Assembly: GCA_964434955.1 (NCBI GenBank)
Contig: CAYSXI010000023.1
Coordinates: 1 to 39,805 of the forward strand
DNA from: JANQLU01 sp964434955
GTDB lineage: Bacteria; Planctomycetota; Planctomycetia; Pirellulales; Pirellulaceae
Direction of reading: 5' to 3'
Length of the DNA stretch: 39,805 bases
The notes under the pieces are model-generated. The model made no database searches and was not told where the DNA came from. It saw only the letters and a list, made by a program, of their open reading frames with translations. Both the position numbers and the translations under genes were made by a program. Each line of letters starts with the position of its first letter. Positions within the stretch are counted from its first letter, which is position 1. This document shows positions 1 through 7,600 of the stretch, one piece after another.

Positions 1-121
1 ATTGGTCGATACGACCGTCAAACTCTTTTTTGAATCGGAACACCAAGCCATCAAAGGATTTGCGACGCAAAATAAAAAGCCTTTCCGTCACCTCAAAAAA
101 TGGCGTCTAAACTATAGATAG
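1..121 (+). CDS. Possible C-terminal end of a gene starting before the window
   Basis: Frame 2 is open from the first base to a TAG at 119-121 and gives about 39 residues ending in a strongly basic tail (KKPFRHLKKWRLNYR). It stops 23 bases before the next gene, a spacing that would suit an operon. Another frame is also open for about 110 bases, so the reading is not secure. No family is recognisable from so short a piece. Confidence 0.25.
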   Translation, partial: LVDTTVKLFFESEHQAIKGFATQNKKPFRHLKKWRLNYR

Positions 122-144
122 ACAGCACTTTATTTGGGTCCGAC

Positions 145-720
145 ATGATCAAGGCAAAGCGGGTACAACGTCAGCATCTGATGCGAGAAGCCCAGGGCTA
201 CCTGGAGCTGGCGTTGCTCTTCGATCAAGAGTGGCCGCTGGACCAATCGGAGATCAAAAAACTGGCGCTTCGCAGTCTGGAATGTCTGGACGAATTGGAA
301 CAGAAGTTTGGCGGAAGCGCCCGACTTTTGTATCTCAAAGGCCAAGTCTATCGGTTGCTGGAAAAGTTCTCTCAATCGATCTTTTACTTGCGCGAAGCAA
401 GTCGCCTGGAGCCGGACAATATCGAAGTTTATCTGGCGCTGGGTTGGAGCTACAAACGAATCGGCCGTCTGGATCTTGCCGTCAACGCTTTGGAAAGCGC
501 ACTCGAGATTGATTATTCGCTTGGTATTACCCACTACAACCTTGCCTGCTATTGGGCGCTTGCCGGTCAAGCTCACCTCGCAGTCAAACATCTGGGTATC
601 GCCTTTGATATCGACCCCGAGTACCGCAGCTTCGTTTGCGAGGAATCGGACTTTGATCGGATTCGCGAGAACCCGGCATTTCAGATGCTGACCGCTGGTA
701 GCGTCGAAATTGGTGAGTAG
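145..720 (+). CDS. TPR-repeat protein
   Basis: This 191-residue protein has no signal peptide and is probably cytoplasmic. It is largely helical, and residues about 60-155 read as two to three tetratricopeptide repeats with the usual pattern (LLYLKGQVYRLLEKFSQSI, then VYLALGWSYKRIGRLDLAV, then THYNLACYWALAGQ). TPR domains are protein-interaction scaffolds, and no catalytic motif is present. The C-terminal part (about 165-185, ESDFDRIRENPAFQML) matches the 'DxDF..lr..p.F' ending common in bacterial TPR proteins, where the last repeat caps the superhelix. The partner is unknown. It stands alone on the plus strand and is followed by a clear terminator. The start is the first ATG, with only a weak ribosome binding site. 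Confidence 0.8.
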   Translation: MIKAKRVQRQHLMREAQGYLELALLFDQEWPLDQSEIKKLALRSLECLDELEQKFGGSARLLYLKGQVYRLLEKFSQSIFYLREASRLEPDNIEVYLALGWSYKRIGRLDLAVNALESALEIDYSLGITHYNLACYWALAGQAHLAVKHLGIAFDIDPEYRSFVCEESDFDRIRENPAFQMLTAGSVEIGE

Positions 721-808
721 GTCAACGTTGCGCTGATCAAGCGACTTGTCCGCGGTTGGCCGTTTCGTGCTCGAGGGCCACACTGGTTTCTCCCTGCTCC
801 AAACAGGC

Positions 809-837
809 ATCGCCTTTCAAAGGCGATCCTTTTGTTT
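809..837 (+). terminator. Intrinsic terminator after the TPR gene
   Basis: The arms ATCGCCTTT and AAAGGCGAT (809-827) are perfect complements, giving at least six strong base pairs with a short loop. A T-rich stretch (TTTTGTTT) follows. It probably ends the transcript of the TPR gene about 90 bases upstream. Confidence 0.7.
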
Positions 838-1027
838 AAGCCTGCCCCATCCGCTTCCGCCTTAACCGAATCCTGGCTTGCGGCCGCCCGATGCATTCTC
901 TGAGTAGATGTATTCTCTGAGTAATCGCTTGCCAATGGATCGCCGCTTGCGTTTCGTTGGGTGTCCGGGGTTGGGATCGTTCGAATCGATCTTGACGTTG
1001 GCAATCGAAACGCCTATTCCGCTTGCA

Positions 1028-1969
1028 ATGAATCTTAATCTGCAGCGATCGAAGCGCGGACCGCGCCTGCTAGCTTGCATGCTAATCATGCTGGCCATGG
1101 GAGCGATGTGCGCTTCGTTCAATGGCTGCAACTGGTTCAAACATCATCGCCGTAACAAGAAAGATCCGATCAAGTTCAAGTTGCCTCCCATCCAGTTGTC
1201 GGAGAATGCGATTGCGTTGGAGATCGGTGTCCTTGAGATTGGTGACGACCAGGCCGAACAGTTGGAAGAGCTGTGGGGTCAGTTGGACAACCAGATGATT
1301 TCTCTGGATTCAAGAAAAGTTTGGGACCAGAACGGACTTCGGGCGGCCGTGGTTCCGACCCAGCCGCCTGCCTTGTTCTGGCAACTCGTCGATCCAGAAA
1401 TTGAATACGCCACCGAGGACGAGCGACTCTACCATGAGAAGCTGAGGCAAAGCCAAGGCAAGCCCAAACAAAAGAACGTGGCGCTCCTGCAGAACGCGAA
1501 CTTGATTGTTGGCAAGCCCCATTTTCTGAAGACGGGCCCAATTCAGTCGGCCATGAAATGGCAAGTCGTCGCGGGGACTTACCGTGAAAGTGGTGAGTGC
1601 AAACTGGCTCAATGTCATATGCGAATTACGGCTTACCATGCAGGAGACCGAAAAGTTCGGATTCGGCTCACTCCGGAAATCAAGCACGGGGAGCAGAAAC
1701 CACGAATTGCCGTGAACGAGGAATCGTTCTTCTGGGAACCTTCGCAAGACTCCATGACGTTTCATGAGGTCGCGATCGAGGTTCCCGCGCGAGCCGGACA
1801 AACCGTGCTCTGTGGACCGACAACAACCGAAGGCTCGGGTCTGGGTCGGCAATTTTTCCGTTCGCCAAACTCGCAACGAATTCTCTTTGTTCGGGTTACC
1901 GGGATCGGTGGCAAATATCTGTTCAGCGACCCAACGGACGACGCACCGCTGGTCACGCCATTGGATTGA
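1028..1969 (+). CDS. Predicted lipoprotein of unknown function
   Basis: The reading frame is open from 908, but the ATG at 1028 is preferred because it is followed directly by a basic n-region and a hydrophobic stretch (LLACMLIMLAMGAMCASF) ending in FNGC, a plausible lipobox. The mature protein would be lipid-anchored at Cys of FNGC and then carries a basic patch (KHHRRNKKD). The 313-residue product has no recognised enzymatic motif. Its C-terminal half is rich in short beta-like segments (KVRIRLTPEI, TFHEVAIEVPARAGQTVLCGP) that recall secretin-like or beta-sandwich modules in other planctomycete secreted proteins, but this resemblance is loose. It lies between the TPR gene and the aldolase with its own spacing, so it is probably transcribed alone. 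Function unknown. Confidence 0.75.
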   Translation: MNLNLQRSKRGPRLLACMLIMLAMGAMCASFNGCNWFKHHRRNKKDPIKFKLPPIQLSENAIALEIGVLEIGDDQAEQLEELWGQLDNQMISLDSRKVWDQNGLRAAVVPTQPPALFWQLVDPEIEYATEDERLYHEKLRQSQGKPKQKNVALLQNANLIVGKPHFLKTGPIQSAMKWQVVAGTYRESGECKLAQCHMRITAYHAGDRKVRIRLTPEIKHGEQKPRIAVNEESFFWEPSQDSMTFHEVAIEVPARAGQTVLCGPTTTEGSGLGRQFFRSPNSQRILFVRVTGIGGKYLFSDPTDDAPLVTPLD

Positions 1970-2047
1970 ACGAACGCGTCGACGCGGGTCTGCCGGGGAT
2001 CATCTCTTTCGACAAATTGGGCATTCGATTCTAATGAAGCCCTCCGA

Positions 2048-2065
2048 GCCTGATCCGAATCGGGC
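2048..2065 (+). terminator. Hairpin between lipoprotein gene and fba
   Basis: GCCTGAT and ATCGGGC can pair over seven positions (one G-T) around a CCGA loop. There is no immediate T-run, so termination is uncertain. It may instead be a structured element in the aldolase leader. Confidence 0.3.
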
Positions 2066-2122
2066 TTGCAGAATGCTGTTTTGAAACAAAAAAAGACGAT
2101 TTGAAAAGTCAGGAGACAATCG

Positions 2123-3133
2123 ATGCCGCTCGTTCCAATGCGCCAAGTCCTAGATCACGCCGCCGAGAATAATTACGGCGTTGGCGCTTTCAATGTCAAC
2201 AACATGGAACAGATTCAGGCCATCATGGAAGCCGCCGATGAAACCGACTCGCCTGTCATCGTTCAGGCATCGCGCGGGGCGCGGAAGTATTCCCAGGACA
2301 ATTATCTTCGTCACTTGATGTTGGCGGCTTCCGAGTTGTATCCGCACATTCCTGTTGTGATGCACCAGGATCATGGAAACAGTGTCGAGACTTGCATGAG
2401 TGCCATCGAAAACGGATTCACTTCGGTGATGATGGACGGATCGTTGGAAGAGGATGGGAAAACACCAGCCGACTACGACTATAACGTGAAAGTGACTGCC
2501 GAAGTTGTCAAACTTGCACATGCCAAGGGCATCAGTGTCGAGGGTGAATTGGGATGCCTTGGTTCTTTGGAAAGCGGCGAGGGCGAACAGGAGGACGGGC
2601 ATGGTGCCGTCGGCCAGTTGAGCCGTGATCAATTGTTGACGGATCCGGAAGAAGCCGAGCAGTTTGTCGCTGCCACCAATGTCGATGCCCTGGCCGTGGC
2701 AATCGGGACCAGTCACGGAGCCTACAAATTCACCCGCCAACCTGACGGTGAAGTCCTGGCGATGGAGCGAATCGAAGAGATTCATAAACGTCTTCCCAAC
2801 TGCCACCTTGTGATGCATGGAAGCAGCAGCGTTCCACAGGAGTTGCAGGATATCATCAACCAGTTTGGCGGATCGATTCGTCAGACTTGGGGAGTTCCTG
2901 TCGAGGAAATTCAACGCGGAATCGAACACGGCGTTCGAAAGATCAACGTGGATACCGACAATCGCCTGGCAATTACCGGTGCCATTCGAAAAGTGTTCGC
3001 CGAGACACCTGAAAAATTTGACCCGCGTGATTACTTGAAACCTGCACGAGAAGCGATGAAAGAAGTTTGTGTGGCGAGAATGACTTCGTTTGGCCAGGCA
3101 GGTCACGGTCAGGCTCTCCGCGCGACACTTTAG
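2123..3133 (+). CDS. fba: Class II fructose-1,6-bisphosphate aldolase
   Basis: This enzyme reversibly cleaves fructose-1,6-bisphosphate into dihydroxyacetone phosphate and glyceraldehyde-3-phosphate in glycolysis and gluconeogenesis, in the cytoplasm. The 336-residue sequence is full length for the class II family. Visible signatures are the N-terminal GVGAFNVNNMEQ, the zinc/catalytic HQDHG at about 81-85, the GELGCLGSLE region near 141-150 with the metal-site glutamate, GTSHGAYKF near 195-203, and HGSSSVP near 232-238 followed by the phosphate-binding KINVDTDNRLA. The extended middle (GEGEQEDGHG) fits the longer 'Calvin-cycle type' subfamily. The start has a good Shine-Dalgarno (CAGGAGACAATCG before ATG). 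A metabolic role outside glycolysis cannot be judged from this context. Confidence 0.97.
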   Translation: MPLVPMRQVLDHAAENNYGVGAFNVNNMEQIQAIMEAADETDSPVIVQASRGARKYSQDNYLRHLMLAASELYPHIPVVMHQDHGNSVETCMSAIENGFTSVMMDGSLEEDGKTPADYDYNVKVTAEVVKLAHAKGISVEGELGCLGSLESGEGEQEDGHGAVGQLSRDQLLTDPEEAEQFVAATNVDALAVAIGTSHGAYKFTRQPDGEVLAMERIEEIHKRLPNCHLVMHGSSSVPQELQDIINQFGGSIRQTWGVPVEEIQRGIEHGVRKINVDTDNRLAITGAIRKVFAETPEKFDPRDYLKPAREAMKEVCVARMTSFGQAGHGQALRATL

Positions 3134-3149
3134 ATTCGCGCTAAATTAA

Positions 3150-3179
3150 GACTCGCGTTAAACTTTTGCTTCGCGAGTC
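3150..3179 (+). terminator. Hairpin downstream of fba
   Basis: GACTCGCG (3150-3157) and CGCGAGTC (3172-3179) are perfect eight-base complements around a 14-base loop, just after the aldolase stop. No T-run follows, so it could be an mRNA 3'-end stabiliser or a weak or factor-dependent terminator. Confidence 0.4.
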
Positions 3180-3224
3180 ACAAATTCCTTTCGTTGAATA
3201 GTCGGAAATGACTTCCGAGCGATC

Positions 3225-4343
3225 ATGACGACGACGTCCAATATCGTTGACGAGCGGGAACGAAAAATCCTCGCGCCCTACGCCATGTTTTCATCAGAAA
3301 GCGAAGGCCGCGAGTACGACGAACCCGAGCATCCCTACCGCGGTCCGTTTCAGCGCGATCGCGATCGGATTTTGCATAGCTCCGCCTATCGCCGTCTGAG
3401 CGGGAAGATGCAAGTCTTCACGGGGGAAATGGGCGACTATCACCGAACGCGGCTAACGCATACGCAGGAGGTGGCCACGATTGCGAGGACAATCGGTCGC
3501 GTGCTGGGATTGAACGAGGATTTGATTGAAGCGTTGGCGTTGATGCACGATATCGGTCATCCACCCTACGGGCATGCTGGCGAGGATGCGCTCCATGAGT
3601 GTATCGAAGACGAAGGCGGATTTTCTCACAACCAGTTCGCGCTGACCATCGTTCGCGAGATGGAGTTTCGCTACAAAGCGACGCCTGGACTGAACCTGAC
3701 GCTCGAGTGCCTGCAAGGGCAGACGCATCGAATTGACAAGAAAGACGACGTTCGTCCTTTGCTTGAGGTTCAACTGGTCGATGCGGCGGACAGCATGACC
3801 TACGACGCCCATGACACCGATGATGCGTTGAAGCTGGAGTTGGTGACTTTGGACGAAATGGCCGAAGAGTCCGCGCTTATTCGTGAAGTGATTGGTTATG
3901 TCAAATCCAACTATTCGGATTTGACGGACGGTTTCATGCGACAGGCGGTTGTCCATCGACTGATTGAACTTCAGGTTTCCGACTTGATTGAACACTGTCA
4001 GTCGGAGCTGAACCGCTTTGCTTTCCCCACCGCCGAAAAGGCCCGGCGAAGCCGATTTTTGGTCGGCCCAAGCCCTGGTTTTGCCGAGAAAAAGAAGGAG
4101 TTGGAGCGGTTTCTATATGCAAGGGTTTATCGGCACCCGCGATTGTTAAAAGTTCGTGATGCTGCCCAGGCTCGACTCAAAGAAATGTACGAAGGTTTTG
4201 TCAAGAATCCCGCCTGGCTTCCGAATAAGTATCAGCAACGGGCCGACAAAATCGGGATTCGAAGAATGGCTGTCGACTATTTGGCCGGGATGACCGATCA
4301 GTTCTGTGAGCAGGTCTACCACGAGCATTTTGTCAAAAAATAG
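3225..4343 (+). CDS. dgt: dGTPase-like HD-domain triphosphohydrolase
   Basis: Members of this family hydrolyse deoxynucleoside triphosphates (classically dGTP) to the nucleoside and tripolyphosphate, adjusting dNTP pools in the cytoplasm. The 372-residue protein is of the shorter, non-enterobacterial type. The N-terminal part has the family hallmarks YRGPFQRDRDRILHSSAYRR (about 37-56) and RTRLTHTQEVA with the first metal histidine near residue 78. LMHDIGHPPYGHAGE (about 105-120) carries the HD pair, and VDAADSMTYDAHDTDDA (about 184-200) carries the distal aspartate. All HD-site metal ligands appear intact. The start at 3225 is an ATG without an obvious strong ribosome binding site. The true substrate cannot be read from sequence; many members are annotated simply as 'dGTPase-like'. 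Confidence 0.92.
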   Translation: MTTTSNIVDERERKILAPYAMFSSESEGREYDEPEHPYRGPFQRDRDRILHSSAYRRLSGKMQVFTGEMGDYHRTRLTHTQEVATIARTIGRVLGLNEDLIEALALMHDIGHPPYGHAGEDALHECIEDEGGFSHNQFALTIVREMEFRYKATPGLNLTLECLQGQTHRIDKKDDVRPLLEVQLVDAADSMTYDAHDTDDALKLELVTLDEMAEESALIREVIGYVKSNYSDLTDGFMRQAVVHRLIELQVSDLIEHCQSELNRFAFPTAEKARRSRFLVGPSPGFAEKKKELERFLYARVYRHPRLLKVRDAAQARLKEMYEGFVKNPAWLPNKYQQRADKIGIRRMAVDYLAGMTDQFCEQVYHEHFVKK

Positions 4344-4553
4344 CGAAAGCCAATTCGTTGGCATGGCGACGCTTCCATACTCTTCGTAAAATGTGTAGAC
4401 CAAGACCGCCGTCAATGTCGCGGTTCCAGCGACAGCAATTATCTGCCATATCGGCAACCACATGATTCCACTGGATTTATTCTTGCGGCAATCATCATGT
4501 TTCGATTTCAGTGGGTCGAAAGTGATGACTTGGACTTTTCATAAATAAACAAC

Positions 4554-5585
4554 ATGACTATTTGGATTTTGCGAGGCTGTTTTCTTGCGGCCTCGATCGG
4601 TGTCGGCGTCTCGTTGATGTGGAGCAAGAGCTTCACTGCGCTTAACAGCGGGTGGACGGTTCCGGTCGTACTGCTTTTCAGTCTTTTGATCATCACCGCG
4701 GACGTTGCGATTCCGCGCAAACGGATCGACTTGATTTCGAGTGTTTACTTCGGAACGATTGTCGGCCTGTTTTTGACTTACGTTGCCAGCCTGGCTTTGT
4801 CGCCATTCTTCGAGGGCAACTTTGCGGACGTCCAGCAAATCAACGATGTCAAATCCATCGTGACGGCCCTGCTGGGAACCGTGCTTTGCTATTTGTGCAT
4901 CAGTTTGCTTTGGCAAACCAAGGATGATTTTCGCTTCATCATTCCCTACGTGGAATTTTCCAAGGAAATCAAGGGCAGCAAGCCTTACGTGCTGGATACG
5001 AGCGTCGTGATTGATGGTCGAATCGCCGACGTGATTGAAACGGGGATTCTCGACAACCAGTTGATCATGCCGCGATTTGTATTGGCGGAGCTTCAATCGA
5101 TTGCGGATAGTAGCGACAAGATCCGCCGTGCTCGCGGTCGGCGGGGTTTGGATGTTCTCAACAAACTTCGAAACAACTCGAAGATCGACTTGAAGTTTTA
5201 CGACAGCGAAACCGCGGAGATGGCGGGCCAGCCAGTCGACATGAAACTCTTGCTGTTGGCGAAACATGTCGAAGGTAAAATTGTGACCGGCGATTACAAC
5301 TTGAACAAAGTTGCGCGGCTTCAAAATGTTCAGGTGATCAACCTGAACGACATCGCGAATTCATTGAAGCCGGTATTTCTTCCGGGCGAGAAAGTGGTCG
5401 TCCGCGTTGTGAAGCCTGGTGAAGAACAGGGACAGGGCGTTGGCTACTTGGATGATGGAACCATGATCGTGATTGAAGACGGTCGGGCGCATCTCGGCAA
5501 AGATGTCAAAATTACCGTTACGAGCATGCTTCAGACCAGCGCGGGTCGAATGGTGTTTGGAAAGTGCGACGGCGAGTCCGAGTAG
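4554..5585 (+). CDS. YacL-like membrane PIN-TRAM domain protein
   Basis: The 343-residue protein has four predicted membrane segments (about 5-25, 35-54, 63-87 and 103-121). A PIN nuclease domain begins at VLDTSVVIDGR (about 146-156) and includes LAELQSIAD and the late acidic TGDYNLN. A C-terminal TRAM domain (about 277-337, PGEKVVVRVVKPGEEQGQG through TSMLQTSAGRMVFGK) follows. This order matches Bacillus YacL and relatives. PIN domains are Mg-dependent ribonucleases and TRAM binds RNA, so the likely activity is RNA cleavage at the inner face of the membrane. No toxin-antitoxin partner is present, which fits the solitary YacL family. The acidic PIN residues look intact. Confidence 0.9.
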   Translation: MTIWILRGCFLAASIGVGVSLMWSKSFTALNSGWTVPVVLLFSLLIITADVAIPRKRIDLISSVYFGTIVGLFLTYVASLALSPFFEGNFADVQQINDVKSIVTALLGTVLCYLCISLLWQTKDDFRFIIPYVEFSKEIKGSKPYVLDTSVVIDGRIADVIETGILDNQLIMPRFVLAELQSIADSSDKIRRARGRRGLDVLNKLRNNSKIDLKFYDSETAEMAGQPVDMKLLLLAKHVEGKIVTGDYNLNKVARLQNVQVINLNDIANSLKPVFLPGEKVVVRVVKPGEEQGQGVGYLDDGTMIVIEDGRAHLGKDVKITVTSMLQTSAGRMVFGKCDGESE

Positions 5586-5794
5586 CCAGTTAACAAACGG
5601 ATGATTCCGCGAGAGGCGGCCGAATTCTGGACGAAAACAAGGATTGTTTGACCCAAGGGCAACAATGTTTCCCCAAGCGGCACAAAGCGAACTTGGACGT
5701 TCGAAATGAAGGGAAAAACATCGAATCCCTTCAATAATTCCTTGGCTTTGGATGCTTTTCGGATACACTTCGGATGTGTTCAGAAAACTTTCAG

Positions 5795-5970
5795 GTTGAT
5801 CGTGGAGGGGCATTAACGTGCAAGATCCACCAAAAGCTAAGATCTGAGAAGCCGACTGATTCTTTCATTTGGACTTCTCAATTGGTTTGAGATTTACTCT
5901 CAAAGAACGCAATTCATAAACCTCCTTTGAATGCCCTTGGAGTCAACGACTCCAAGGGCATTTGTTTTTG
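5795..5970 (+). ncRNA. Candidate structured small RNA
   Basis: Four hairpins follow one another. GTGGA/TCCAC (5802-5806 with 5826-5830) encloses an inner GCA/TGC. GAGAAGCC/GGaCTTCTC pairs 5846-5853 with 5871-5879, with one bulge. TTTGAGA/TCTCAAA (5886-5892 with 5898-5904) sits inside AATTG/CAATT (5880-5884 with 5910-5914). The last is a 14-bp terminator stem. The terminator lies about 345 bases past the YacL-like stop, with no coding region between, which argues for an independent RNA or a structured 3' UTR. The 5' end is a guess; no clean promoter is visible. I do not recognise the family: it lacks tmRNA, RNase P, SRP and tRNA hallmarks. Confidence 0.45.
5931..5970 (+). terminator. Strong intrinsic terminator
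   Basis: A perfect 14-bp stem (5931-5944 with 5948-5961) closes on a three-base loop and is followed by TTTGTTTTT. It is among the strongest terminators in the window and would end the candidate RNA upstream. Confidence 0.9.
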
Positions 5971-6180
5971 CGCCGACGGTTTCTGCGAATGCCCGATTGG
6001 ATTCGGGGCCCATGTTTGATTTCGCATAAACGAATCTTGGGCGTCCGCGATCTAGGCCGGCTACACTTGCCCAGATGTTCGCCCGGCAAATCAGTCTTCG
6101 AAGATGAGAAGTCGCAAGTGCTATCACGATTGACCTTGCCTCGGTGACCGGCTTTTCCTAAAAGCCGCCAAATCCCCGGA

Positions 6181-7179
6181 ATGGTCAAGTCGATGCAAAA
6201 CTCAGGTTCCATCTCTGTTTGGCGAGAACTGCCGCGCAACGTTTGCGTTGCTGTTTGGCTTGGACTGTCGCTGTTGATATTCGTTTCCGGTTGCAGTACC
6301 TGGAAAATCAACAATCTCTCGGATCGAATCCAGCCTTCAAACTATCGGGACTGGTCACCTGAGTTTGTCCAGGTTTCGAGAATGTACCGAGAAGGCGACG
6401 AGATCGCTATCGATAAGATTCGCAACAATACTTACGTCAGCGAGTTGGACTTCATCGTTTCCTACTACGAAAAGAAATTCAAGCTCGAGCAAATTCGCTC
6501 TGTCGACTTTATCGTCGTGCCTTTCGCATCCGCGCCAATGCTCGCACATACCATGCTGAGTTTTGGCTTGGATGACGGAACTCAGATGGTAATCTCGGTC
6601 GAGATCCGAACGGAAAAAGGTGAAAAGTATTCCCCAATCCTGGGTATCGCAAATCAATACGAAGTCACCTATGTCGTGGCTGACGAAAAAGATGTGATTC
6701 GACTCCGGACCCGCCACCGGGACGCGGACGTTTACATTTATCCAACCATGGCGACCCCGAAGCAGGCTCAGACTTTGTTTGTCGATATGATGAGCCGGGC
6801 CAACAAGCTCGCGGATCAGCCCGAATTTTACGACACCATCCGAAACAACTGCACGACCAACCTGGTCGGACATGTGAACCAGATCAAGAACAATCAGGTG
6901 CCCTACGCTTGGCAAGTACTATTCCCCGGTCACTCGGATCGCTATGCCTACGACCTGGGCCTGTTAGATCGCAGCGTCCCCTTTGAACAACTTAAACAAC
7001 GTTGTCACGTGAATGAGCTGGCTGAGAAATACTACGATGCCGATGACTTCTCCCAAAGAATCCGAAGCCGAAGCCACGCTGGCCAAAGCCGCCGTCAGGG
7101 GGTGGAAACCAATTCGCCCCCGTCCGAGTTGCCGTCGCGCGAATCGCGCCGCCAAGGACGACCAAGCATTCGCCGTTAA
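6181..7179 (+). CDS. DUF4105 / Lnb-like lipoprotein
   Basis: The 332-residue protein starts with a long n-region and a hydrophobic stretch ending in FVSGCSTW (Cys near 38), a good lipobox. It should be a lipoprotein facing the periplasm. The body (about 95-300) matches DUF4105, which I recall is now called the Lnb N-terminal periplasmic domain. DFIVVPFASAPMLAHTMLSF provides the conserved histidine and RNNCTTNLVGHVNQI the conserved cysteine, which suggests a cysteine-type acyl-transfer or hydrolytic activity; HSDRYAYDLGLLD is also typical. Lnb proteins have been implicated in lipoprotein N-acylation; whether this single-domain form does that is inference. The last 40 residues are an Arg/Ser-rich, low-complexity tail. 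It converges on the TerB-like gene, with only eight bases between the two stops. Confidence 0.75.
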   Translation: MVKSMQNSGSISVWRELPRNVCVAVWLGLSLLIFVSGCSTWKINNLSDRIQPSNYRDWSPEFVQVSRMYREGDEIAIDKIRNNTYVSELDFIVSYYEKKFKLEQIRSVDFIVVPFASAPMLAHTMLSFGLDDGTQMVISVEIRTEKGEKYSPILGIANQYEVTYVVADEKDVIRLRTRHRDADVYIYPTMATPKQAQTLFVDMMSRANKLADQPEFYDTIRNNCTTNLVGHVNQIKNNQVPYAWQVLFPGHSDRYAYDLGLLDRSVPFEQLKQRCHVNELAEKYYDADDFSQRIRSRSHAGQSRRQGVETNSPPSELPSRESRRQGRPSIRR

Positions 7180-7187
7180 CTAACCAA

Positions 7188-7529
7188 TCAAGAGATCAAC
7201 GAGCTGAGAATTTGCTCGAACTCTTGCATTGTAAAGTCCATCTTGGCGGCGGCGGTCGCGCAAAGTTGTTTCTCGACTTCGGCCAACTCGCCATCGGCCG
7301 CCATGATCTTGACCATCTCGGAAAGAAGCTCCGTTTTTTGTTCTCGTGTTTCCGGCAGGATCATATCCACATCCCCTGACTGCAAGCCCACGATGATGCT
7401 GTCGAAGTCATCGTTCGAGATGTTCCATGACTCCGCCCTCACGGCCAATGCCTGGATTTCTTCGTCGGTGAACTTTCCATCACTGGCGGCCATGAAGACC
7501 AAGTTCTGAAACAGATTGAGTTTGTCCAT
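7188..7529 (-). CDS. TerB-like small acidic protein
   Basis: The protein has 113 residues from the ATG at 7529 (the frame is open further upstream, but that part overlaps the preceding gene and lacks protein-like composition). It is all-helical and acidic, with two related halves: LNLFQNLVFMAASDGKFTDE and LLSEMVKIMAADGELAEVE. Both contain the 'aaDG.....E' signature of TerB/DjlA-N domains, a metal-associated helical bundle named from tellurite resistance. It lies 71 bases downstream of the large MoxR-partner gene on the same strand and is probably co-transcribed. TerB domains often occur in stress and membrane-associated systems with AAA+ ATPases; the role here is unknown. Confidence 0.75.
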   Translation of the reverse strand: MDKLNLFQNLVFMAASDGKFTDEEIQALAVRAESWNISNDDFDSIIVGLQSGDVDMILPETREQKTELLSEMVKIMAADGELAEVEKQLCATAAAKMDFTMQEFEQILSSLIS

Positions 7530-7600
7530 GATCAAACCTTTTGGAGCAATTGAATGGACCGATTTTGGGCAATTTCCGTTCTCAGGTCGAGGGCCGGTCA

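Larger units (their letters stand above)
5586..6180. other. 595-base gene-free region holding an RNA candidate
   Basis: No convincing coding sequence lies between the YacL-like gene and the next lipoprotein. The first 200 bases are featureless. From about 5800 the sequence holds a chain of hairpins ending in a strong intrinsic terminator (described separately). The final 210 bases form the leader of the lipoprotein gene and show no clear motif. Confidence 0.6.

Noticed and set aside
145..810. Minus-strand frame 130-810 opposite the TPR gene
   Set aside because: The plus strand carries clear TPR repeats; the opposing frame has no family features.
2150..3106. Long minus-strand open frame (318 codons) opposite the aldolase gene
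   Set aside because: It mirrors the highly conserved fba coding strand, has no recognisable motif and no ribosome binding site; codon bias of the plus-strand gene keeps it open.
5586..5930. tRNA, tmRNA, RNase P or SRP RNA in the gap before the terminator
   Set aside because: None of the hallmark sequences (CCA-ended acceptor, tag region, RNase P core or the SRP GGAAG/AGCA motif) could be found.
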